A DNA stretch of 64,000 nt from assembly GCA_012931725.1 (NCBI GenBank), contig CM022944.1, positions 108,863,366 through 108,927,365 on the forward strand, in the 5' to 3' direction. The notes below the pieces were generated by a model. It did not search any database and was not told where the DNA came from. It was given only the letters and a program-made list of their open reading frames with translations. The position numbers were made by a program, and so were the translations under genes. This document shows positions 19,049 to 29,860 of the stretch, one piece after another. The DNA comes from Litsea cubeba. Taxonomy: Eukaryota; Streptophyta; Magnoliopsida; Laurales; Lauraceae. The first letter of the stretch is position 1; every line of letters starts with the position of its first letter.

Positions 19049-21420
19049 AAGAAAAAATGGGCGCCCGATTCGGTCCATTTCATACTTTGGCCTCTGTTCA
19101 CATTGCTGGGCACTTCAAATAAAAAAGTCTAATTCTTACTGAGCACATTCTGAGGCTATCGCAAACAACAGCAATTTTGAACCCATTAAAAGAGATATAG
19201 AGGTGAGATATAGAGATGCCAAACCCCACTTTAGGCCATATGAATATATCATTTATCATAAATCAGTTTTATTGGTCATTGTCAGGCATGTGATCTAAGA
19301 CCAAAGTAGCAGGGAAAAGATGAATGCCTCCGGTAAAAATAATAATACAGCGAATGGTTCGTTTACAATCACAGTCTATCGCTTGACCGGTAACAAAATC
19401 AGTGGATCTGATTTTTGATAGATGGTTAATTCATAACTTCACTTGTGGTATTTCATGAACCCCACTTGTACCTAGTGTGATCCACTTCATTATAGGAAGC
19501 TGCTGCATCTGTCACATTCGTCACCTTCAAGTGCTTGCTGTGCCATTCATAAATATAATTTTCTAAACTTCATATTGTTTCATAATGTTTGGGGCAAATT
19601 TGTGAGAACCAGCTCAATGGGAAGAACAGGTCATGGGAAAATCATGTTTCTTCTATTAGTCGTTTGTTTGGTTCTTATTGATGGAACCATGGAGGAAAGA
19701 ACCCTTACCAACTCTGAAATAAGGAGACACCTCAAACGTCTCAACAAGCCTGCAGTCACAAGCATTAGGGTGGTTTCTCTTGTTTTAAGCTTTGGTAGAG
19801 TTTTTTTTTTTTAGATTACATGATCCTATCTTGTTGACTGCTTGAAAAATATATGGGACTCAAAAGACTCACTTTTGATTAATCCAATCTATTCATGTTA
19901 CAAACCTTATCGTGTCATTTAAATATCACTCCAAATATCACTATGTAATAGAAATGATATAAACAATTAGATTATTCACTGTGTAAAATATGAGATTTGG
20001 AAAGTTGACTGTCATTTTTCATGTACTTATAATCAAATCGACAATGCATATGACTAGTACTTGAGTGAGATTGGGGTGAGAATCTGATCATTCGTGGCAT
20101 GCAAAATGAATGGCTTGAATCAAGCAAAATGTGGGCCTCACATAAGCCAATTAATAACAGTAGTTGACCATATGGGTATGCCATCCTTTTCACTTTGCAG
20201 ACTTCCTCTTTTCACTTGTGTGAGCTCTCCTTCTCAGATGTGGGCTTCCTCTTTCCATGTATGTAGGTTGGATCCCTAGCCCCCCTAAGCTGGAGTACTC
20301 AAAATAATAAAAAATATTGACTACATGGAAAAACTCTCTTTCATTGCTGGCCGGTTGATGTTCAGCGGTTAAAAACATGTGTGTGTCTGGATGCATGAGT
20401 TTAACTGTTTAAGTTCCCAATGTAGAGAGAGGGAGAGGGCATCTACTATCTCTGATTACATGTGATATGTGATACTTTAGTGATTATTTCTTTCACGCAA
20501 CAATCCTGTAGAGATACTATGGTATGGATGGGTTATAGCTTATAATAGCTTAGAAGAATCATAGGTATTTAAAAAATGAAAGGTAGGAAGTGAATCATCG
20601 ATGGAGATTCTGTTGCATTCTTTCTTGACCATTCATTACTTCTCTCAAATGGGAGGGACTGTCAAATTATTTTTCAATTCTCAGCTATTGTTTATCCCTA
20701 GTAGTCCATGTTGCATGATTGACTCAGATCTCATCCATATGTACATATACATGAAATTGTGTAGTAGTTAGTAAATTAGAAAAAGAATGAATATTTCATT
20801 TGGAGATACTGATGTTTGTTTCATATGTGATTGTGGTCACAGAGCGAAGACGGTGATATCATTGATTGTGTTGACATCTACATACAGCCTGCATTAGACC
20901 ACCCATTATCAGAAAACCATACAATCCAGGTTATCTGAACTCCTCTATTTATTCTATTATTGCATGGAATGAAAATTCTTAGGATATTCAATAATTCTGA
21001 ATTTTATATATGTTGTATGCTCACATATATACTAAGTAAAACCTAGACCACCCTTAATTAAGTGGCCCTTATAACAGATGGCGCTTGTACAGCTGAAAAT
21101 TTCAAGGGGTTTTTATAAAAAAAATTAAAAATTAAACTTAAAACTCTTAATCCACAGTGCAATAAAGAAATTAGAGAAATATTCATCGCATAACGTCTTT
21201 TCTTTTTTAAATAGAAACAAAGTCTTTAGTGGCGATCAGTTGCTTTCTCATTTCTTACAAAGATGATGGAGGGAGCCTTTAGCTGTCTGTGACTGTGTAC
21301 GTGTAGGAGCAAAAAACGAACTTATGGAGCATGTTCATGTCACTTGGAATCGAATGGATGGGTGGGATTGAGTGATTGACCGAAAAGAGAGAATATATTC
21401 TCAAGTGCCTTCTCAGCTTT

Positions 21421-21423
<3 letters not shown>

Positions 21424-21458
<35 letters not shown>
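21424..21458. repeat. (GA)n microsatellite
   Basis: About 35 bases of alternating G and A inside intron 2 of neprosin copy 1; not seen at the matching place in copy 2. Confidence 0.9.
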
Positions 21459-21461
<3 letters not shown>

Positions 21462-22219
21462 CAGGAGTGGGAGGTGATTGAAAGGGCAACCTCGGATTCT
21501 AGAAAAGGCAATATTGGGAATAGAAAAATGGGGAGAGATTCAAAGTTCATTCAATCAAGGGGTAAAGAATATGGGCCCCATCCACCTCCTCCTTATCACT
21601 TGTGGATAAAGGCATCAATTAAGTGTCTAATATATTGTTCAAAAAGGTCACCTCCTGCATTCTACTTAAGCCCATCTATGTCCTCATAAAGAAAAATCAC
21701 TTTCAACACCTATTTTAATGTATACTATTAATGTAACAATATAGCCGGCCGGGTATAATATTATCTGCTTTAGCCCTATGAGCCTCGCTGCTTTATTTTT
21801 GGGCCCCCTATAAGGACCCAAAACGCATTTTACTGGATAAAGACAGCATCTGCTATATTAGCCCAGGCTCTGGAAGCTTCATGGATGATGTGGGATCTTA
21901 CAATTAAAATGAAAATAAATAAATGCAAGTGAGATAACAAGCATACTAATTTTACTATTGGCAAAGAGTGTGACAAAAATAAAATCTGATAGTTAATCTA
22001 CTAAAGTGAATGGAGTTGCAGATTTTGTGAAAATAATTACAAGTTTTGGAAGAAAGGAAACATGGTTGACGATATCGCCATTTTAAAAGCAACATCGTTA
22101 CTCAGGATGTTTTTGTTAAAAAAAAAAATGACATCATGTGCGAAGCATTTTGTCGAAAATTCTAAAATTTCTTTGCTGCATTGTAAATTAAGATTTAAGG
22201 TTAATCTTTTTATAAAAAT

Positions 22220-23061
22220 TGTAAGTGCACAAAAATTTACAGACCCGGGGGGTGATGTTTTTTAGACTCACTGAGGAGGACGGAGGCTGAAGCTCCCTGA
22301 TGATGATGGATGAACCGCTGCCTCGAGACCTGGAAGAGGGAGAAGAAAGGAGTCAGAGGACCCTGGCTTGGCAGTGCAGGGCTCTTCGATGCCTAAGTCA
22401 GTTCAGGAAACTCAACAGTAGGATGGAGATTTTTTGGAGAAGAAGATGGCGTACCAGTGTGTTAATGGCCATTAGCACCCCTCGTTCTGAAGCTGTAGCT
22501 GTGATTATATAGAGGAAGGGAGAAGGCAGAAAGGTGGTTGACCGTTCCATCATAGCCCACCTTGTCAGGTACTAGGGAGGTAGAGTCTCATCGTAGCCTA
22601 CTTTTCTTTAATTGCAGTCCCATCGGGCCTTATCCTGGCGCCTTGGGAACTGTGGAAGCCGTTCTGTAAGGGACTATGGGCGGCGCCCTTGTCTTGTCGC
22701 ACGCTCTGTCTCATGGGTGAATGTACGTAGTGGTATAGCTGTCGATGCTCTTATTGACGCCGAGACCGAGGCATGCTGCTGAGCCGCCTGGCATGCTGGC
22801 CGAGGTGAAATACCTGGCCGAGATCAAAGATGGAAGGAGCCGAGAACGAGATCATGCCTGGCGATCTCGGTCGGCGCCCTGGCGCCGCTGCCGAGGCGGG
22901 ACAGTCTTGGCCGAAGTGGAATTGGCTGAAATGGGGGAGCTCGGTAGCACTGTTGCTTAGGAGGCCAAGGCCAAGATACGTCAGCTGGTACTCCTACCGA
23001 AGCTAGAACGATCTTGGTGGTGCTGTTACCGAAGTAGCTTTGAAATATCCATCCCCACACA
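22220..23061 (-). repeat. 3' LTR of element C
   Basis: Minus-strand LTR matching 25874-26711. A minus-strand TATA-like CTATATAATC lies near 22505-22515. It contains several GCCGAGA-type words that recur in the internal tandem repeats. Confidence 0.85.
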
Positions 23062-23339
23062 ACGCCCCACCCCCACCCCGCTTTCGACTTCAAAGAGCTC
23101 CTCAACTGTTTAAGTTCGGAAGCTAAGTATTATAAGGACTTTCCTTCACGCTTGTGTTCTTGAGATGCTTTCAGCCTGAGATTGGTGGTCCTCATTCAAC
23201 TGGTTCGTCACCAACTGAAAGACCGAGAAATGCCTAGCTGGTATTTTGATCGAAGCTAGTATGAGTTTGGTGGCGCTGAAGGCTTTCTGGCATTGTTGCC
23301 GAGACTGAGGCATTGATGGTAAGCAGGAGAGGAGTACAG

Positions 23340-24115
23340 ACCAAGACATGACCAGCTGGCTCGTCACCAGAGGTGTAGTCTCGTTGACAGGTCATCTGGT
23401 ACTGTTACCGAGATGCCATGTGGCCGAGACCAGCATGAGGCCGAACCAGCGTGAGGCCGTAGCCAGTACGAGGCCGAACCGGCATGAGGCTGAGAAGGCT
23501 CGGTGCTGCTTTTGCTTGTCTCAGCACGAGCTTGTTTTGACCAAGACATGACCAGCTGGCTCGTCACCAGAGTTGAGTCTTGTTGGCCGGTCATCTGGTA
23601 CTGTTACCGAGACGCCATGTGGCCGGGACCAGTATGAGGCCGAACCAGCGTGAGGCCGTAAGCCATCACGAGGCCGAACCCGCATGAGGCTGAGAAGGCT
23701 CGGTGCTGCTTTTGCTTGTCTCAGCACGAGCTTGTTTTGACCAAGACATGACCAGCTGGCTCGTCACCGAGGTGTAGTCTCGTTGGCCGATCATCTAGTA
23801 CTATTACCGAGATGTCATATGGCCGAGACCAGCATGAGGCCGAACCGGCGTGAGGCCGTAGCCAGCACGAAGACGAACCAGCATGAGGCTGAGAAGGCTC
23901 GGTGCTGCTTTTGTTTGTCTCAGCACGAGCTTGTTTTGGCCAAGATATGATCAGCTGGCTCGTCACCAGATGTGTAGTCTCGTTGGTCGGTCATTTGGTA
24001 CTGTTACCGAGATGTCATGTGGACGAGACCAGCATGAGGCCGAACCAGTGTGAGGCCGTAGCCAGCACGAGGCCGAACCAGCATGAGGCCGAGAATCTGG
24101 CGCTGCTGCCCCGAT
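23340..24115 (-). repeat. Tandem array of a 200-bp unit inside element C
   Basis: Four copies. The word TCAGCACGAGCTTG recurs at 23521, 23721 and 23920, so the period is 199-200 bp. Units also share ACCAGCTGGCTCGTCACC and CATGAGGCCGAACC. Copies differ by about one base in fifteen. Confidence 0.85.
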
Positions 24116-24284
24116 AAGGGAGACATTCCCAGCTACTGTACTACTACCAAACTGAGATGAACCCGAGATCTGGCGCGCGGTCGAGATACAAGAGTCATGC
24201 CTGCCCATTGTACTATAACCGAGCTTAGGATGAGCTCGAAACCTGGGGCGCGGCCGAGATGCCAGTTGTCTGGATGACTGAGGA

Positions 24285-24605
24285 CGGTAGAGGACCATGC
24301 GATCAAGGCTGACAGTAGAGGACCGTGCCATCGAAGCTGACAGTAGAGGATCATGCCATCGAAAATGACGGTGGAGGACCGTGCCGTCGAAAATGACGGT
24401 AGAGGGTCGTGTGATCGAAGCTGACGGTACAGGGTCATGCGATCAAAGCCGACAGTAGAGGGTCGTGTCACTGAAGATGACGGTATCATCAAAGCTGACG
24501 ACGCCATCGAAGCTGACAGTAGAGGATCGTACAATGCTGCCAGGCGTTAATGGTCGTGCCGTGCCGTCAGGCATTGATGGTAGAGGATCGTGCGATCGAA
24601 GCTGA
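24285..24605 (-). repeat. Short tandem array of about 30 bp inside element C
   Basis: About ten degenerate units of the type GACGGTAGAGGATCGTG followed by CGATCGAAGCT. No coding meaning is visible. Confidence 0.7.
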
Positions 24606-24639
24606 TGGACTATCGAAGCTGAATGATGGTAGGGGGCAT

Positions 24640-25824
24640 CTAATTGTCCCAGGAGCTGGAGGAGACTTCCGCCGAGCTGGAGACATCTTCCGAGCTGGAG
24701 ATTTTTGCCGAGCTGGAGGCTTCTGTCTCGTTGTCTTCATAGAGGTCAAAGCGTTCTTGAGCTTCATCTTCGTCTGTTTCTTGCCTGATGAACTGGTTCA
24801 CTCTGGCCATCAATGCCTTCATCGTGATCACGGCCTTCATGGTGCAGGACAAAGTCTCTCCGAAGTTCGTTGCCTGGCTGGAGGGCTTGTTGGAAAGACA
24901 TGACTATTATTGTATCTGAGGCGTTTTCGATCTGGCTGTAGACAGTCCAGAATCTCTTGGCGAACTACGTGACATTCTCGGTCTGCTTCTTTCTGAGGGC
25001 CGTTGGGTCGACTTGCGGCGTCAGGATGACTTTGTGAGCTTGGAACTTCGCCATGAAGGAATTCCGGAGCTGCTGCCAACTTGTGATTGATCCTAACGGA
25101 ATGCGCAGGACCACTTTAGGGGTAGGTCTCCCAAACTCGAGAAGAAGACTCTGCAGTTCACGTGACCTGTATCGCCCCAAATCGACATTCTTTGGGTGAA
25201 GTGTCGGAGATGCGTTGTTGAGTCCGAGGTCCCATCATAAAGGATGAACCTCGGGACGCTGAAATTTTCTGGGAGGGAGAAGTTTTTTATCTCTTGAGAG
25301 AAAGGAGATGTGCCGAGATCGTCATCGTCGTAGGCGCTTGGCCGAATTCGAGTGAGGCCGAACATTTTTATGTTTTGACGGACTGCTTGCTGGACTTGTT
25401 GGTCAAGCCATTCTTTGAGATCTGCGTCTTCCTCCAGCCTTCGTCTCAGTTTCTTTGAGGGACTGGAGGATGGAGTTGAGGTTACCCCTTCTTCTTGTAG
25501 CTGTTGCTGAAGTTGACGGATCAACTCGTCCTGCACTTGGATTGCAAGGTTTTGGGCCCTGGTCCTTGCGAGGAGCTGGTTGTCGTCGTCAATCTGATGA
25601 TGGGGTCCGTCTAGCTGAGGATCCTTTTGCCAGGAGAGCTCCAGTCGAAGGTTATCTCGTCGGGAAGATGCTGTCACCCCCTTTGAGGACGAACTTGACT
25701 GAGTCTCCAGCCTTTGGACGCTCGCTGGACCAGAGTCTGCTCCAGTTCTCTTCTGGCGGGGGACCGGAGGCAGCTGTGTTGGCAATGTTGATGGTTACTT
25801 CCCCTTTCTGGTTCCTCGAGGCAT
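24640..25824 (-). pseudogene. gag: Decayed gag of element C
   Basis: The likely start is the minus-strand ATG at 25824 (MPRGTRKGK), which meets a stop after nine codons. A 230-codon open stretch then covers 25785-25093, with a Gln-rich helix (RQLQQQLQEE) and the beginning of a Ty3-type gag capsid domain (FSLPENFSVPRFILYDGTSD, HLRHFTQRM). The frame then shifts near 25110 and the rest of the capsid domain continues in other frames (SITSWQQLRNSFMAKFQAH in 24965-25180, RVNQFIRQETDEDEAQER in 24640-24852). No zinc knuckle or downstream protease was found. The relation to Tat or Athila gag is by motif recall only. Confidence 0.75.
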
Positions 25825-25855
25825 GGTGTTTGGGAAGATGACTTTTTGATCATTT

Positions 25856-25873
25856 CCCACAGACGGCGCCAAT
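25856..25873 (-). other. Primer-binding site of element C
   Basis: On the minus strand TTGGCGCCGTCTGTGGGA, one base from the LTR end. Same site type as elements A and B. Confidence 0.75.
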
Positions 25874-26711
25874 TGTAAGTGCACAAAAATCCACAGACCC
25901 GGGGGTAGTGATTTTGAGACTCACTTGAGGAGGACGGCGGTTGTAGCTCCTTGATGATAATGGATGAACCGCTGCCTCGAGACCTGGAAGAGGGAGAAGA
26001 AAGGAGTCAAAGGACCCTGGCTTGGCAGTGCAGGGCTCTCCGATGCCTAAGTCAGTTTAGGGAACTCAACAGTAGGATGAAGATTTTTTGGAGAAGAAGA
26101 TAGCGTACCAGTGTGTTAATGGCCATTAGCCTCCCTCGTTTGGAAGCTGTACCTGTGATTATATAGAGGAAGGGAGAAGGCAGAAAGGTGGTTGACGGTC
26201 CCATCATAGCCCACCTTGTCAGGTACTAGGGAGGTAGAGTCACATCGTAGCCTACTTTTCTTTAATTACAGTCCATTGGGCCTTATCCTGACGCCTTGGG
26301 AGCTGTGGAAGCCGTTCTGTAAGGGACTATGGGCGGCGCCCTTGTCCTTGTCGCACCTCTGTCTCGTGGGTGAATGTACGCAGTGGTACATCTGTCGGTG
26401 CTCTTATTGAGGCCGAGATCGGGCATGCTGCTGAGCCGCCTGGCCTGTTGGCCGAGGTGAAATACCTGGCCGAGATCAAAGATGGAAGAAGCCGAGAACG
26501 AGATCGTGCCTGGCGATCTCGGTCGGCGCCCTGGCGCTGCTGCCGAGGCGGGACAGTCTTGGCCGAAGTGAAATTGGCCGAAATGGGGAGCTCGGTAGCA
26601 CTGTTGCCATGGAGGCCAAGGCCAAGATACGTCAGCTGGTACTCTACTGAAGCTGGAATGGTCTTGGTAGTGCTGTTACCGAAGTAGCTTTGAAATATCC
26701 ATCCCCACACA
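25874..26711 (-). repeat. 5' LTR of element C
   Basis: Matches 22220-23061 with several percent differences and small indels. It is adjacent to the primer-binding site, so it is the 5' LTR in minus orientation. Confidence 0.85.
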
Positions 26712-27526
26712 AAAATCTATAATTTTAACTAATAATTATTTAATTCTTGGAATGTAAATTGTAATGCAGATGAGACCAAGCAACGATAATAGAGAAAAGG
26801 TAACCTCTTTGAAGCCATTAGAACAATTATGGCAAAAAAGTGGAAGTGGTCGTGAAGGAAATTCCCATTCGAAGGACTCAAAAGGCTGACCTACTTAGAG
26901 CTGGCCCCTTGGAAGGATATGGAATGAAAGCAGCTTCTGCTGGAATGGAAGTGAGTTCTTACTTTGTTGTGAACAAGCCAAATCAAATTAGGGCTGAAAA
27001 GAAAAATTTTATTGGTTGGAGACTTTTCGGGTTTGAGCAAAAATGTAATATAATTTAGGAGTCAGATGGGCAAAGAAGAAGTTGGGTCAAAATCATGAAC
27101 GGGTTGGGCTTGGGTTGGCGCTCTAGAAATCAGTTGGGTTTGATAGACATAAAACTGAGCCCGGCCCATGAGCGCCATTATTAAATCAAATCCACGGGCA
27201 ATCTTGATTGGTTGAGTGATTGTGACATGCGTTGCACTCAATTTCTATATCATTGTGAACCAAGTCCAACTCATGTTCAATCAAGAACTCAATCTGCAAC
27301 TGTTAGGATGGCAACATTCAAAGTTTTTTCTATGAAGCAATTTTGATTCTTTCAAGCATAGATGATGTATTGTTCCCAACTGTACATTTGTTTCTTAGTA
27401 TGATTCCTATGTTAAAATTATAGCTGGAAGGGTATAATTTTCTCCTTTGCTGCAATGTGTATTAGAGTGCCGTAATGAAAGTATATGGAATAAATCATGG
27501 AGCAGCAGCATACATCACCATATGGA

Positions 27527-28455
27527 CAGGGGTGGCTCTGAGTTTTCGGGGGCCTTAGGCGAGTTCCTAAAGTGTGGCCCTACCCGTATACCCACCAATA
27601 AATGATAAAAAAATAAAAGATAAAATCTAATGCAAATTGACTATTTAATTAAAGTTATTATTTTAATTATCAATTGATATAAAAAATGTGACTAAACATT
27701 CAATTAATAGATAATGTTATTATATTATTGGTGTTGATAGTTGTCTCATTACAGATCTTGTTTTAAGACTAAAATATTTGGACTTCATAAAACATTTGAT
27801 TTTTTCTAGATCTCTATGTTCAAAATCAACTACATGTAAATATAGAGGGTAGGATTGTAAGGCTGGCTGCAAAGCGGAAGTCACATTATATATTTATATA
27901 ATGTTTAACTAGTTCAAGCATACCATGGGTGTCGGCCATTAAAAGTAATTACATGTGCAACCCAGTCTACATATAAATCCACAAACACAACCATTTATCA
28001 AAAAAATCTCAACCGTCCATGAAACAAAAGGTCTAAGAAAAGCAGAGACCTTAGGAAGCATAAGACATACCTTGATAGGCAAAGACAATAGATACAACAT
28101 AAGTTCAAACTTAAAGGGCCGAGATAGAGAATCTGAGAATGGCAAGTGTTAGAGGAAGATGAAGAAGCGTTTAAAGATGGGATTTGGGTCGTGACTCTTG
28201 AGGATGCATTTAGCTTTGAAACGCGAAGAGCCTTATAACTCATTGCTGGAATCAAGGAGATAAAAACCCATTACTATTGTCATGGCCTTGGAAATTAGGA
28301 ACGCAGAAGTGGAGCAACGAAATATCAGATCTGAGGTTTTTTTTCTTAATTACTGAGATTTCTTTCCTAACTGTTAGACTTGGGGCCCCCATTGTGGGCC
28401 AAAATTTGGGGCCCCAGCCCACCGCCTGTGTGGGCTGTCCCCAGGGCCACCCCTG
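27527..28455. mobile_element. hAT-type element in exon 4 of neprosin copy 1
   Basis: A 929-bp insert whose ends are CAGGGGTGGCTCTG and the inverse of CAGGGGTGGCCCTG, flanked by the exact 8-bp duplication CATATGGA (27519-27526 and 28456-28463). An 8-bp duplication and CAGGG ends are standard for hAT elements. No transposase is encoded. Copy 2 reads straight through CATATGGA at the matching exon position, giving an empty site. Confidence 0.9.
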
Positions 28456-28636
28456 CATATGGAGCATAATTGTGGAGCCTGGTGAAAGCAGCACCTCTTC
28501 CATCTCTGTTGGCAGAGAGCTCTCTCTCTCTCTCTCAGCTTTTTTTTTTAAAGAAATATGATGAGTGGAGAAGCTGACCCACCTTGAATGCTCTCTTTCT
28601 CACAACAGTTTTTTTCTTTTTTTCCAAAAGAAATCA

Positions 28637-29860
28637 AAAGTAAAATCCATTTTACATGAATTCCTATGCATTTAACTGCTATGTGTTTCCATACAAATAA
28701 ACGGGTCCTTTAAAAAAAAAAAAACAAGGTTCATTCTAGTGGAAACTTTAACATTAGTAATCCTAATTCATCTTCGAAAAGACTAAAAAGTCTTGCTCTA
28801 TTATAACATATTAAAGACAAGGAGTTTGGTTTTATTTTTTTTACTGTTGGTTATAATTTTGACAGAAAGCTATTCTTTTTTTAAATTTCTCGAATTTTTC
28901 CCCACTTAACTCATGCAAAATGCCTATTTTACTTCTTCATCAAAACCACTAAGGTCTACTGCCCACTTTTCAAAGTTCCTTTTCTGTAATAACTCACTTT
29001 CTACCCAAGCTCTATCATTCCCATTTTACTCTAATTCTCCACTTTCCTTTCTATGCCATTAGTTCTTTTTTTAGTTCTATGCCATTAGCTTTTAGATTAA
29101 ATAAATAGGCCCTCTCATAATATTTTCTTCTTTTGCCTTCTATCAAAATTTATGGATACTTTTTTTAATGGATGAATATTTGAGTTGCAATATTGACCAT
29201 ACACCTATGCTAAACACGGGTTGTTATGTTAGTTCTAATTAAAACTACAATCAACCAATTGATCATAGATAAGGCCAATTTTAATTTAAAATATTAACTA
29301 AAAAAAAAAAACTCTAATTTGACTTGTAGTCCATTGCCTAAATGATAGTTGATGATAAGAGTTGCTCATTTAGCCCCAGCGGCTACTAAAATCCATTCAG
29401 TTTTCCATCTACCAAATCATATCTATTTTGCATTTACCAGGGAGACATCCAAAGGCGTGAAACGGTCCATGTTCACCGCATTAACGTCCACTCTCGAATT
29501 TTGACCAAAAATCTTATGACCCGCAAGTATAAATGTTTGATATGTATTCTGTAGCTCACTGGTGAGGTACTTTCTTTCCATAGAACCAATCAAGGATCAA
29601 TCCCAAGTATATGATGAGAGGCTTTGCGAGTGTTTCTTGATGTGTGATAATTTATTAGAGAGAAAAAATCATGTATGCCTCATTTATTGCTGGGTATTGA
29701 ATTTTGAAGAATCCCTATTTTTGGGTTCTACATCTCTACCTTATATCCTTCTCCCTTCCTCTTTTAACGGTTATTCCTTACAAGCCCCTTTACAATGAAA
29801 TAATAAAAAAAAAGCCAATACAAGTAGGCAAACAGGTAGGGAGGTAAACGTGTTGGTTTT
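28637..29860 (+). repeat. 3' flank block shared with 52283-54840
   Basis: From AAAGTAAAATCC on, this matches 52283 onward (GAATTCCTATGCATTTAACT, GTGGAAACTTTAACAT). Near 29360 it jumps past the DNA that in unit 2 spans 52981-54403 and rejoins at TAGCCCCAGCGGCTAC. The last part ends GTTATTCCTTACAAG, the intact target of an hAT element seen in unit 2. Confidence 0.8.

Larger units (their letters stand above)
22220..26711 (-). mobile_element. Non-autonomous Ty3/gypsy-type LTR element (element C) in intron 2 of copy 1
   Basis: LTRs of 842 and 838 bp flank 2.8 kb of internal DNA, and AAAAT is duplicated at 22215-22219 and 26712-26716. Read on the minus strand, the LTRs run TGTGTGGGG to CACTTACA. 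The primer-binding site is at 25856-25873 (TTGGCGCCGTCTGTGGGA) and a G-rich polypurine tract lies just inside the left LTR. Only a decayed gag and tandem repeats are present: no protease, reverse transcriptase or integrase. The same site in unit 2 (about 45095) is empty, proving insertion after duplication. The LTRs differ at several percent of positions by eye, so it is older than element B. Confidence 0.9.
19617..28515 (+). pseudogene. Neprosin-like gene copy 1 (pseudogene)
   Basis: Exon 1 is 19617-19769 (signal peptide with IMFLLLVVCLVLIDG). Exon 2 is 20843-20929, a clean match to copies 2 and 3 (SEDGDIIDCVDIY). Exon 3 (26770-26950) is 181 bp against 183 in copy 2: two bases are missing near 26860, which shifts the frame, and the Cys of the SGSC motif has become Gly. 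Exon 4 starts at 27466, is cut at 27526 by an hAT element, and resumes at 28456 with an 8-bp target duplication. Its last 45 or so coding bases and its donor site are gone after about 28515. Exons 5-7 are absent because the sequence jumps near 28637 into the 3' flank of the gene. Intron 2 holds a 4.5-kb Ty3-like element. No functional neprosin can be made. Confidence 0.87.

Noticed and set aside
26840..27058. Separate small gene over neprosin copy 1 exon 3
   Set aside because: It is exon 3 read after the 2-bp deletion, so it is a pseudogene remnant.
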